From: Phycisphaerales bacterium | GTDB taxonomy: Bacteria; Planctomycetota; Phycisphaerae; Phycisphaerales; UBA1924 | Direction: 5' to 3' | Assembly: GCA_020847535.1 (NCBI GenBank) | Contig: JADLBU010000042.1 | Location: 1 to 64,000 of the forward strand | DNA length: 64,000 nt | Shown: positions 1 to 8,004 of the stretch, piece by piece | How positions within the stretch are numbered: position 1 is the first letter of the stretch | Layout of the letters: each line of letters starts with the position of its first letter | Notes under the pieces: generated by a model | What the model was told of the DNA's origin: nothing | Seen by the model: only the letters and a program-made list of their open reading frames with translations | The model's database searches: none | Translations under genes and position numbers: made by a program

Positions 1-839
1 CCACGCGCCACCCCCACGCCACCGACACCACCCCCCCACCCCCCACCCCCACCCCCACCCCAACCCCCACCCCCACCCCAGCCTCAACCCCCGCCAAAAC
101 TCCAGACCCTTCCAACACCTACTCCAACGACCAGGTCGATGCTCTCCTCCACGACCTGCTCAGAACCACCCGCCACGCCGAGGACATCATCACCGGCCAC
201 GGCGCCACGCTCGATGGATTCGTCAAGTGGCTCTCCAAGCCCATGGCGATCGACATCTTCCGCGCCCTCGCACAGATCGCCGAGCTCCGCGCACGCACCG
301 TGCTCTCGCACGCCACACTCGAAGCCGCCCACGCCCTCACCAATATCCTCCAGACCGACATCGGGTCACCCCGCCACGCAGAGACCATCCGCAAGGCCGC
401 CACCACCCTCATCAAGCTCCACACCACATACACGCGCGCCTCGGACCCGCAACCACCGGCACGCCGAACCACCACCGTCCACATCCCGCCACCCCCCGCC
501 CTCGCCGACCTCGAGAAAACCGGCGATCTCAACACCGCACGCCCCTCCGCGATCGGCCCCTCATCCCTCGACCAGTTCCTCAATCTCCTGATTGCCGCTG
601 CCGATCAGGCCGTCTCATCATCCACCTCCGCGCCCCCTGTACCTCAGCCCCACGCTGCGGATTCCCCCTCTCATCACTCATCCGAAACACCGATACACTC
701 CTCCCCCGCATACCCTCCCTCGGAATCTCACGGAGCGATCCCACTATGTCCATCGGCACGAACGGCACCGCACCCACCGCTATCGCGGAGTGGAACTGGG
801 AGCCCCAGCCCAAAGGCCAGGCCCTCATCAATGACCTAG
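1..839 (+). CDS. Hypothetical protein, 5'-truncated by window edge
   Basis: An open frame runs in from the window edge (codons in phase with position 3) to a TAG at 837-839; the start lies outside. The first visible residues are a Thr/Pro linker from a (CCCCCA)n-like tract. A helix-rich region of about 130 residues follows, with the segments SNDQVDALLHDLLRTTRHAE and ALAQIAELRARTVLSHATLE. The last 60 or so residues are Ser/Pro/His-rich, look unlike normal protein, and overlap the next gene by 94 bases. The true stop may be masked by a frameshift near 600-640. I do not recognise the family. No signal peptide can be judged because the N-terminus is missing. Confidence 0.6.
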   Translation, partial: TRHPHATDTTPPPPTPTPTPTPTPTPASTPAKTPDPSNTYSNDQVDALLHDLLRTTRHAEDIITGHGATLDGFVKWLSKPMAIDIFRALAQIAELRARTVLSHATLEAAHALTNILQTDIGSPRHAETIRKAATTLIKLHTTYTRASDPQPPARRTTTVHIPPPPALADLEKTGDLNTARPSAIGPSSLDQFLNLLIAAADQAVSSSTSAPPVPQPHAADSPSHHSSETPIHSSPAYPPSESHGAIPLCPSARTAPHPPLSRSGTGSPSPKARPSSMT

Positions 840-2197
840 TGGCGGAGTTCATCTCGCGCTGCCCGGCGGCCGCAGAACTCAAGACACGGATGACCAAGGA
901 TTCCGGCACCCGCTTCGTCGATTGGATCGACCACATCACCCTCTCGCGCACCACCGAGGACATCGCCGACCGGCTCGCCGATGCCGGCTTTGAGCGCCGG
1001 CCGCACCCCGGCGCGCCCGATTGCTACGTCAACGAGAAGGGCATCTTCCCGGCAATCGTCCTCTGGGACTTGCCGATCATGCGCATCGCGATCAAGGTGA
1101 TGTCGGTCGCCGACTTCCTGTTCGCCCAGCACATCCCCGCCGCCGATCACATCCACGGCACACCCGGCAGCCAGCTCCGCATGGTGTGCGCCTTCCACGG
1201 CAACAACGCCGAGCTGTGGGGCGTCGAGCGGCACGGCACCCGATCCTTCCAGCCCAGCTCGGCATCCCCCTCCTCCCCCTCGACGCCGCTGGAATTCGCC
1301 AAGTCGATCTCGGCAGCCCACCACCTCGAATTGCTGCGCTCCCGCCGCCGCGACTTCGCAACCGATGCCCAGGGGTTCGCCGAGATCAACCGCCTCGTGG
1401 ACCGGGCGATCGCCGACCTCGGCCGCGACTGGGCGTGCGACCTGTTCTTCGAATCCGAGCGGAACTACTGGCAGAGCCGCAACCACGCCGGCCAATTCCA
1501 GTACGCCCGCCAGCAGGCCCTCGGCCTGGGCTGGGCCAACCACGACCACCACACCTACCGCTCCAGCCGCCACTGCTACAAGGACATGATCGCCGTCCTC
1601 GAAAAACTCGGCTTCCACTGCCGGGAACGCTTCTACGCCGGCGCTGAAGCCGGCTGGGGCGCCCAGGTTCTCGAACAGTCGGTAACCGGCATCACGATCT
1701 TCGCGGATGTGGACATGTCCCCCGAAGAACTGCTCGGCGATTTCGCGCACGAGGGCCTCCCGCCGCGCGACCAGCTCGGCACCATCGGCCTCTGGTGCGC
1801 CCTCCACGGCGAGGCGATCCTCCAGGCCGGGATGCACCACCTCGAGTGCCAGTTCGACTGGTACGCGCTGCGCGACCAGATGCACGACATCGCCGACATC
1901 CGCACCATGGACCCCTTCACCACGTTCCCGTACCTGCGCCAGGCCTTCACGCAGGGTGAGCACTGGCGGGTCGCAGAGAAACGCATCGAGATGCTGCTCG
2001 CCCGGCACCAGATCACGCCAGCGCAGGCGGAGGATTTCCGCCGCCACGGCGCCCTCGGCTCACATCTCGAAAACCTGGAGCGCAACGACGGCTTCAAGGG
2101 CTTCAACCAGCACGGCGTCTCGCAGATCATCGCCAAGACCGACCCGCGCCGGCAGACCCACGGCGATGGCTCCCCCAGCGTCGCCCTGTCTCGCTAA
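746..2197 (+). CDS. Uncharacterised 483-aa protein, possible two-domain VOC-fold enzyme
   Basis: The ATG at 746 is chosen because residues before it in this frame are Arg/Pro/His shadow sequence, while coding character begins at MSIGTNG. Two regions look alike. Residues about 58-170 start with WIDHITL, then a helix ending AGFERRP, then an IAIKVMSVADF strand. Residues about 275-375 start with a helix ending LGFHCRERFY and finish GTIGLWCALHGEAI followed by MHHLECQFDW. This beta-alpha-beta pattern with scattered His and Glu resembles glyoxalase/VOC repeats, but that is inference and no family motif is decisive. There is no signal peptide, so it is probably cytosolic. Its stop lies 18 bases from the convergent S46 peptidase gene. 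Confidence 0.75.
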   Translation: MSIGTNGTAPTAIAEWNWEPQPKGQALINDLVAEFISRCPAAAELKTRMTKDSGTRFVDWIDHITLSRTTEDIADRLADAGFERRPHPGAPDCYVNEKGIFPAIVLWDLPIMRIAIKVMSVADFLFAQHIPAADHIHGTPGSQLRMVCAFHGNNAELWGVERHGTRSFQPSSASPSSPSTPLEFAKSISAAHHLELLRSRRRDFATDAQGFAEINRLVDRAIADLGRDWACDLFFESERNYWQSRNHAGQFQYARQQALGLGWANHDHHTYRSSRHCYKDMIAVLEKLGFHCRERFYAGAEAGWGAQVLEQSVTGITIFADVDMSPEELLGDFAHEGLPPRDQLGTIGLWCALHGEAILQAGMHHLECQFDWYALRDQMHDIADIRTMDPFTTFPYLRQAFTQGEHWRVAEKRIEMLLARHQITPAQAEDFRRHGALGSHLENLERNDGFKGFNQHGVSQIIAKTDPRRQTHGDGSPSVALSR

Positions 2198-2215
2198 AGG
2201 TGTCGATGCGCAGCT

Positions 2216-4300
2216 CTATCGCCCCATGATCTCATCGGCGAGCCGGCCCGCATCGTACAGGTTCCGCAGCACCGACATGATCGCCCTCGCATCCACCGCG
2301 ACCGAGCGGTTCACGGCGCCATCGTAAATGAACGCCCCCGGCAACGAGTGGATGTTGCCGTCAAAGATCAGCCCGATCAGCTCCCCCTTTGTGTTGACCG
2401 CGGGAGAGCCCGAGTTGCCGCCGATGACATCGGCGCCGCACACGAAGTTGAACGGCGTCTTGGGATCAAGCTTGCCCTCCCCCTTGATCCACCGCTCCGG
2501 AAGCTCGAACCCCGGCTCCCCGGTGCGGTCCCGGAATCGCTCGTACAGCCCCCCGAACGTCGAGTACGGCGCCACCGGCCTGCCCTCTTCCTGGTACCCG
2601 ACGATCGGCCCGAAGGCCAGCCGCAGCGTGAACGTCGCATCCGGGTAGGTCGTCTCGCCCTGCATCGCGAACTTGGCCCGGGCGATCTTGGCGTATCCAT
2701 CCCGCTCGATCGCCTCGACCTCATCCTCGAACTTCCTCCGGATCTCCCGCGCCTCGGGATCCATCCGGATCGCAAGCTGGATCATCGGATCCTTCGATGC
2801 CCAGACAGCCTCCTTGCCCGACTCGACCAGCTTCCGCCGGGCCTCCGGGTCTTTGAGGGTGCATCCAAGCACCAGCCGCTCGGCCTGCTCGCGCGGCGAC
2901 AACCCGCTCAAGGCGATCCTGACTGCCGCATCATCGGCGCCGAATGCCTCTGCGAGTTGCGAGATGCTCGACTCGGTCTTGAAAAGCTCCAAGGCGTCGT
3001 AGATCGGAGCGGGCGAATAGAGCGATGTGTAGACCGATTCCAGTGACGTGTCCCGATACTCGCGCAGGCGATCGGCGTTGGGCTTGGGAAGCTCGACGAC
3101 CAGCCGCACGATCTCACGGGCCTTGTGGTAGAGATCCGATGAGAGCCCGGTGTTGAGCAGGCGATACCGCAGCGCCCAGGGCTCGCGCGCCTTCTCAGCG
3201 TTGGCGATCTTGTCCCAGGCATCCCCCCACTGCTTCTGATGATCGGCATCGGCCGCGACGAAATCCCTCAGGGCTTTCTCACCGGCGGCCTTGCGGGCCA
3301 TGTTCTCCGGGTCCAACAGACCCGCGAGCATGCCGGAGAGTGCCTTGCGGCCGTTGGCGATCCCGTGCAGCTCATCCTTGCCGATCCGGAACGCCTCCGC
3401 GCTTCGTCCGCAGAAGGTCTGGTACTTGATCTCGCTGCGCCACATGTTCTCGAGGCGCATGGGAAGATCGACATCACGGAGGAACTCAAGATGTGCGACC
3501 GTGTTGAGGCGGTTGGTCTTGCCGGGGTGGCCGATGACCAGGGCCAGGTCCCCTTCCTTGCTCCCGCTCGCCCACGTCAGCGCATGCTCGTTCTGGAGCG
3601 GCTTGCCATCCTCGTAGATGCGGAAGAAGCTGCAGTCGAGATTGAACCGGGGGTACTCGAAGTTGTCGGTGTCTCCGCCGAAGAAGGCGATCTGCTGCTC
3701 GGGGGCCATCACCAGCCGCACATCGGTGTAGCTCTTGTAGCAGTACAGGTGGTACTTGCCGCCCTGGTAGAGCGCCACGACCTCGGGGAGCAGTCCGGTC
3801 TTCTGCTGCGCCTCTTCGGAGATCTGGGCGATCGCCTTCTGCCGGGCGGTGTTGGCCTCGGCCGGGGCCATCGACGCTCCGGCGGCCGCGTTGACGCGAT
3901 CGGTGACATCCTCGATCGTCCACAGGATGTTCAGCTCCAGGTCCGGGCACTTGAGTTCCTGCTCGAAGGTGCTCGCGTAGAAGCCGGTCGTCAGCAGATC
4001 CCGCTCCTTGGTGCTGAGCTTGGCGATCATGTCCGAGCCGACGTGGTGGTTGGTCAGCACGAGCCCGTGCTTGGAGACCAGGGAACCCGACCCGCCGGTC
4101 GAGAACCGCACGGCGGACTTCTGCACGTGTTCGAGCCACTGCGCGGAGGGTTCAAAGCCATACTTGCTGCGCAGCAGGTCCTTGGGCGGGCTGTTCAGGA
4201 GCCACATGCCCTCATCGGCGGCAGCGCCCTGAGCGAATCCAGCCAGCAGCATCAGCCCGGCGGCCAGGCGTGTGAGAGACGATCGGTGATTGCCGAGCAT
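2216..4300 (-). CDS. S46 family dipeptidyl-peptidase (DPP7/DPP11-like)
   Basis: The 694-residue exported serine peptidase has a signal peptide (about residues 1-27, ending GAAADE) and then the S46 hallmark start DEGMWLLNSPP. The catalytic His lies in LTNHHVGSD (about residue 83) and the nucleophile Ser in GGNSGSP (about residue 625); both match the S46 chymotrypsin-like fold. Members remove dipeptides from peptide N-termini in the periplasm or at the cell surface. The start at 4300 follows an AGGAAAC ribosome-binding site; the open frame continues far upstream only as antisense to the glycosyltransferase. It is the last gene of a minus-strand operon, 17 bases after a GT4 gene. Whether it cleaves after acidic (DPP11) or hydrophobic (DPP7) residues cannot be read here. 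Confidence 0.93.
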   Translation of the reverse strand: MLGNHRSSLTRLAAGLMLLAGFAQGAAADEGMWLLNSPPKDLLRSKYGFEPSAQWLEHVQKSAVRFSTGGSGSLVSKHGLVLTNHHVGSDMIAKLSTKERDLLTTGFYASTFEQELKCPDLELNILWTIEDVTDRVNAAAGASMAPAEANTARQKAIAQISEEAQQKTGLLPEVVALYQGGKYHLYCYKSYTDVRLVMAPEQQIAFFGGDTDNFEYPRFNLDCSFFRIYEDGKPLQNEHALTWASGSKEGDLALVIGHPGKTNRLNTVAHLEFLRDVDLPMRLENMWRSEIKYQTFCGRSAEAFRIGKDELHGIANGRKALSGMLAGLLDPENMARKAAGEKALRDFVAADADHQKQWGDAWDKIANAEKAREPWALRYRLLNTGLSSDLYHKAREIVRLVVELPKPNADRLREYRDTSLESVYTSLYSPAPIYDALELFKTESSISQLAEAFGADDAAVRIALSGLSPREQAERLVLGCTLKDPEARRKLVESGKEAVWASKDPMIQLAIRMDPEAREIRRKFEDEVEAIERDGYAKIARAKFAMQGETTYPDATFTLRLAFGPIVGYQEEGRPVAPYSTFGGLYERFRDRTGEPGFELPERWIKGEGKLDPKTPFNFVCGADVIGGNSGSPAVNTKGELIGLIFDGNIHSLPGAFIYDGAVNRSVAVDARAIMSVLRNLYDAGRLADEIMGR

Positions 4301-4317
4301 GTATCGTGTTTCCTGTA

Positions 4318-6198
4318 TCAGCCGTGGATCGCGACCCCGTTGGATGTCGGCCGGCCGCTCTCCGATTCTCCAGCGCCATCGTGGCTTGGCGATCCATCGG
4401 CGTTCAATCGCTTGACATGGACCGTCGGAACATCCTCGCCGGTGTCCCCCAGCAGTTCCCGGTAGATCCCATCGACCTCGCGAACGTGGTCGGGATAGCT
4501 CTGCAGATGCGAGACCGCGTGGATCTCCTGGGCGCTGGGCAAGGTCACGCTCCCGCTTGCAAGGCGCGTGATGCGTTCGGCGAGCGCCTGCGGATCTCCA
4601 CCCGGAAAGAGCAAGCCGTTGCCCAGCGGGCTGGCCGGATGCGTACCCGGCTCGACGATCCACTCGGGAGGTCCGCCGAGGCGCGAGGAGATCACGAACT
4701 TGCCCGCGTGCAGGAACTCCAGCAGCACCAGTGGCGAGTTCTCGAACCAGACATGCGGCAGGATGCCGGCGTCGAATTCCTTGGCGCCGGCGATCAGGTG
4801 CAGCGGGTCGTATCCGCCCCAGAAGGAGACTTCCGGGTACTTGAGCACGCGCTTGCGGAAGGGCCAATCCCAGCCTGCCGCGCGGATCAGGAAGTGGCAG
4901 CGCTGGCGGACCTCGCGCGTCAGGAGCGGGATCGCCTGCACGAGGATCTCCAGCCCCTTGTTGTTGCGTGTCGTGCCCCAGAAGGCCAGGCGCAGCGGGC
5001 GATCGGATTGGGGCGTCCACGGGCGAGCCGCATAGAACGGGGATCGGCGGACCGAGCGGTTGATCTGGTCGAAGTGCGGCTGGCCGAGTCGGACATGCCG
5101 GCCGCGCTCTCGATCCATCCCCATTGCGACCATGGCATCAAGCACAAAGCGGCTCGGCGGCGTGACCAGGGCGGCGGCGTCGAGGGCGGCGATCCCGGCG
5201 GCGCGGCGACGGCCGTAGTCGTTGACCACTTTCAGGTGGACATCGGAGTTCAGGAATCGCTCGTTCTGGTCTACGGGAGAGCGGCCGAGCTGCGGGATCT
5301 TGTCGGACTTTTCGATCGGGTAGTCGTGCAGGATCTCGCCGCTGTGGGCGCGGGCATCGCGGACATCAAAGCCGGCGGAGAGCTCGGCATCAACGGGGTA
5401 GCCCTTGTGTTCGATGATCCCGCCGGGAAGGATTGTGACGCCCGGCGGCGCTGCATCGTCCGGATCCCCGCGCTTGCCCTTGAGCAGCCTGACGAGCTTG
5501 GGCTTGAACTGGAAGTAGAACGTCCGCAGCGTGTGGGCCCAGAAAGGCCCGAGCTTGCGAAAGGCGGATTGCTCGGTCGCCCGCACGCGTCGCAAGCGCA
5601 CCGCATCGACCGGCGGCAGGCACCCGACGCACGCTCGCCCGCCATCGTAATCCAGGCAGACATCCGTCTCGTGGCGGAGCAGGTCCACCTGCGGGCACCC
5701 GTACCAGTAGTTGTGGGGCGTGATGACGACCGGACGGCCCGAATCCCGGACGGCCTGCACCAGGTCCAGCCCGTAGCCCTCGAGCGAGTGGATGTGCAGA
5801 ACCTCAGCGCGGATCTGGTCCAGCCAGCGCACGACCATCCCCGACTGCTCCTTGCTCTCCAGCTCCTGCACCATGTTGTTGAAGTTGCTGGATGCCGGTG
5901 AGAGATTGGGGCTGTTGATCAGGTCGTAGCAGGCGATCCCGCGCCAGCGCTCCGATGGACGGATCCGCATCCCCCGCCGTAGCGAGTAGTCCATCCCGGA
6001 TCGCATGTACGAGACCTGGTGCCCTGCGAGCGCCAGGCCCGCGGCAAGCTCGGAGCAACTGAGGTTGTAGCCGGATCCCTCCCGTCCCTGGAGCGAGAGC
6101 CGCGCCCAGCCGATCATGGCGATCCGCAACGGGCGGCTGACCCTCGGCCAGCCGTTGGGGGGCGATGGATTGGATGGCTCGAGCAGACGGGTGATCAC
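4318..6198 (-). CDS. GT4-type glycosyltransferase with Cys-rich insertion
   Basis: This 626-residue GT-B enzyme has an N-terminal Rossmann start (RIAMIGWARLSLQGREGSGY, about residues 23-42) and a typical C-terminal donor half (about 415-560) with LRLAFWGTTRNNKGLEILVQ and SPLVLLEFLHAGKFVISSR. Such proteins transfer sugars from nucleotide-sugar donors. At about residues 158-195 sits HNYWYGCPQV followed by further Cys residues (CLDYDGGRACVGC), four Cys in all, a spacing suited to a metal site; the neighbour at 8005-9921 has the same arrangement. The start is a GTG at 6198. An internal ATG at 6117 is possible but would cut into the conserved first strand. It is third in the operon GT4-GT2-GT4-S46. 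Confidence 0.88.
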   Translation of the reverse strand: MITRLLEPSNPSPPNGWPRVSRPLRIAMIGWARLSLQGREGSGYNLSCSELAAGLALAGHQVSYMRSGMDYSLRRGMRIRPSERWRGIACYDLINSPNLSPASSNFNNMVQELESKEQSGMVVRWLDQIRAEVLHIHSLEGYGLDLVQAVRDSGRPVVITPHNYWYGCPQVDLLRHETDVCLDYDGGRACVGCLPPVDAVRLRRVRATEQSAFRKLGPFWAHTLRTFYFQFKPKLVRLLKGKRGDPDDAAPPGVTILPGGIIEHKGYPVDAELSAGFDVRDARAHSGEILHDYPIEKSDKIPQLGRSPVDQNERFLNSDVHLKVVNDYGRRRAAGIAALDAAALVTPPSRFVLDAMVAMGMDRERGRHVRLGQPHFDQINRSVRRSPFYAARPWTPQSDRPLRLAFWGTTRNNKGLEILVQAIPLLTREVRQRCHFLIRAAGWDWPFRKRVLKYPEVSFWGGYDPLHLIAGAKEFDAGILPHVWFENSPLVLLEFLHAGKFVISSRLGGPPEWIVEPGTHPASPLGNGLLFPGGDPQALAERITRLASGSVTLPSAQEIHAVSHLQSYPDHVREVDGIYRELLGDTGEDVPTVHVKRLNADGSPSHDGAGESESGRPTSNGVAIHG

Positions 6199-6267
6199 GA
6201 GTGTGACGGCTCGCAGTGGTTCGATGATCCCGATCGCCCGTCCTCGGCGCCGGCACGTGGGCCGGGA

Positions 6268-7986
6268 TCAGCCGTAGCGGGTCTGGGAAACATAAGGCTT
6301 GAGTCTAGACCTGAACCGTACGCACCGGACCGCCGTCCTGAGCCACCTGAAAAGAAACCCGGCGATCCGTCGTGCCCCGCTGGGCTCGATCTGCGCCTTG
6401 GTGGGCTGGCGGCGATCGATGTGGACATCGAACCGGCCGCGGAGGAGCGGGAAATCGCAGGCCTGGTCGAAGATGACCACCGATGTGGGCGGTGAGAAGA
6501 GCCAGCCGAGCTGGCGGCGGATCTTGGACCGAAGGCGGTGTGAATAGATGATGCGTTCAGGCAGGCCCGGCTGTCGGCCGACATCTCGGACATCGTTGCG
6601 CACGACATACGACCATTCGGGGGTGTCCCCGATGCGGTTCTGGGCGCTCAGCCAGTCGTTGACCTGCACGCGGAGCTCATCGGCCCAGTGGATGCAGGAT
6701 TCGTTGGGGCACATGACGGCGATCTTGCCGCCGCGGCGGAGGGCGCCGATGCGGTCGAGGCCGACAATGGTCTCTTCGGCCTTGGGGCCATCACCGGCGA
6801 GCTTGCCCCACGAGCCATCCATCATGTCGGTGAGTGACCGGCGCATGATGTCGGCCTGGAAGAGCTTGCGGTGTGTGCCGGAGATGAGCGACTGCTTCAT
6901 CACGCGCAGCATCCATCGCCAGGTGACACTCCTCAGCTCCGCGGGTGGGAGGATCTTCTGGAGCATCCACAGCACGTTGCGCTGGGCGTAATAGGCCCGC
7001 GCGGGCGTGAGCTTGTGGTGCCAAGGGGTGTGGTAGACCACCGCATCGAGGTTCAGCACCACGCGATACCCGGCCTTGGCCATTCGAAGGCACCAGTCGG
7101 CATCATCGCAGTAGATGAAGTAGCGGTAGTCCCAGAATCCGACCTTGCGGATCGCCGGCCAGCGGGCAAGCATGCTGCACGCCGACACCACATCGACCTC
7201 GCGCAGGCCCGAATACCCATTGCCGCCGCGCACTCCGCCGACCTGCTGCACCCACGCGCGGTGTGCGGTCGCCAGCGGGTGGTGCGCCGGGGGCTCATCG
7301 GCCATGCGGCCCTCGCGCCGGTCCAGGTAGACCGTGGTCTCGATCGTCGTCTCGCGGTCGTTGTAATCGACCGTGCGCGAGCCGACCAGGCCGATCGCCG
7401 GGTCTGCCTGCGCAACCGTCGAGAGCTGCATCGCCGCATCGATGGGCAGATCGACATCGTCATCCACGAGCCAGACGTAGCCCAGATCCTCGCCGGTGGC
7501 GGAGGTCGCCAGGAACTGATCCACGTATGCAAAGCCGGTGTTGAACCCGCCGCATCCGCCGTGGTTGTGGTGGTTGTGAACGATCGTGAGGGAGCCGAAG
7601 CCGGCCATGTTGGGTTCGGCGCTGCGGGCCTCGCGACCGGGCTTCTGGAACTGCGGCTCGTGCGCCTGGCTCGTCGGGTTCTCGACGATGCGCTCGGGCT
7701 TCCAGAGCCCGCGCAGGTATTCGAGCGTGCCATCGGTCGAGGCGTTGTCGACGACGACGACATCGAGGCGATCGACGGGGAATGTCTGACGGGAGAGCGC
7801 ACCCAGCACCTGGCTGATCGCCTGTCGGCGATTCCAAGTGACGATGATGATGGCGATCCTGGGCTGTGCCAGGCGCATCGGGATCTGCGGAGATGAAGCG
7901 CGTGCCGCTTCCCCGCTGACCTTGACCTCGATCGCTGACCTCTGTGCTGTCACACCGGCGGTATTCATCGGCTCCTGCACTGCCAC
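6268..7986 (-). CDS. GT2-type glycosyltransferase (GT-A fold)
   Basis: The 572-residue protein has a classic GT2 core. It opens with IAIIIVTWNRRQAISQVLGA (about residues 44-63), followed by VVVVDNASTDGTLEYL, the acid cluster WLVDDDVDLP that coordinates the metal and nucleotide sugar, and the acceptor-side motif FIYCDDADWCLRMAKAGY. Rhamnosyl- and galactofuranosyl-transferases have this layout. The last 230 residues form an extra domain I do not recognise, with no clear membrane segment. The GTG at 7986 gives the longest frame; an ATG at 7968 is an alternative. It lies 18 bases after the upstream GT4 gene and 69 before the next, so co-transcription is likely. The role is probably assembly of an envelope or exported polysaccharide. 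Confidence 0.9.
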   Translation of the reverse strand: MAVQEPMNTAGVTAQRSAIEVKVSGEAARASSPQIPMRLAQPRIAIIIVTWNRRQAISQVLGALSRQTFPVDRLDVVVVDNASTDGTLEYLRGLWKPERIVENPTSQAHEPQFQKPGREARSAEPNMAGFGSLTIVHNHHNHGGCGGFNTGFAYVDQFLATSATGEDLGYVWLVDDDVDLPIDAAMQLSTVAQADPAIGLVGSRTVDYNDRETTIETTVYLDRREGRMADEPPAHHPLATAHRAWVQQVGGVRGGNGYSGLREVDVVSACSMLARWPAIRKVGFWDYRYFIYCDDADWCLRMAKAGYRVVLNLDAVVYHTPWHHKLTPARAYYAQRNVLWMLQKILPPAELRSVTWRWMLRVMKQSLISGTHRKLFQADIMRRSLTDMMDGSWGKLAGDGPKAEETIVGLDRIGALRRGGKIAVMCPNESCIHWADELRVQVNDWLSAQNRIGDTPEWSYVVRNDVRDVGRQPGLPERIIYSHRLRSKIRRQLGWLFSPPTSVVIFDQACDFPLLRGRFDVHIDRRQPTKAQIEPSGARRIAGFLFRWLRTAVRCVRFRSRLKPYVSQTRYG

Positions 7987-8004
7987 AGCGCGTGTCCCTC
8001 CGCC

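Noticed and set aside
836-2047. Long minus-strand frame of 403 aa across the second gene
   Set aside because: It is the antisense shadow of a GC-rich gene (Val/Gly/Ala/Arg-rich, no motifs).
4301-5020. Upstream extension of the S46 peptidase frame to 934 residues
   Set aside because: The added 240 residues are antisense to the GT4 gene, Arg/Gly-rich and lack a signal peptide; the proper signal and ribosome-binding site are at 4300.
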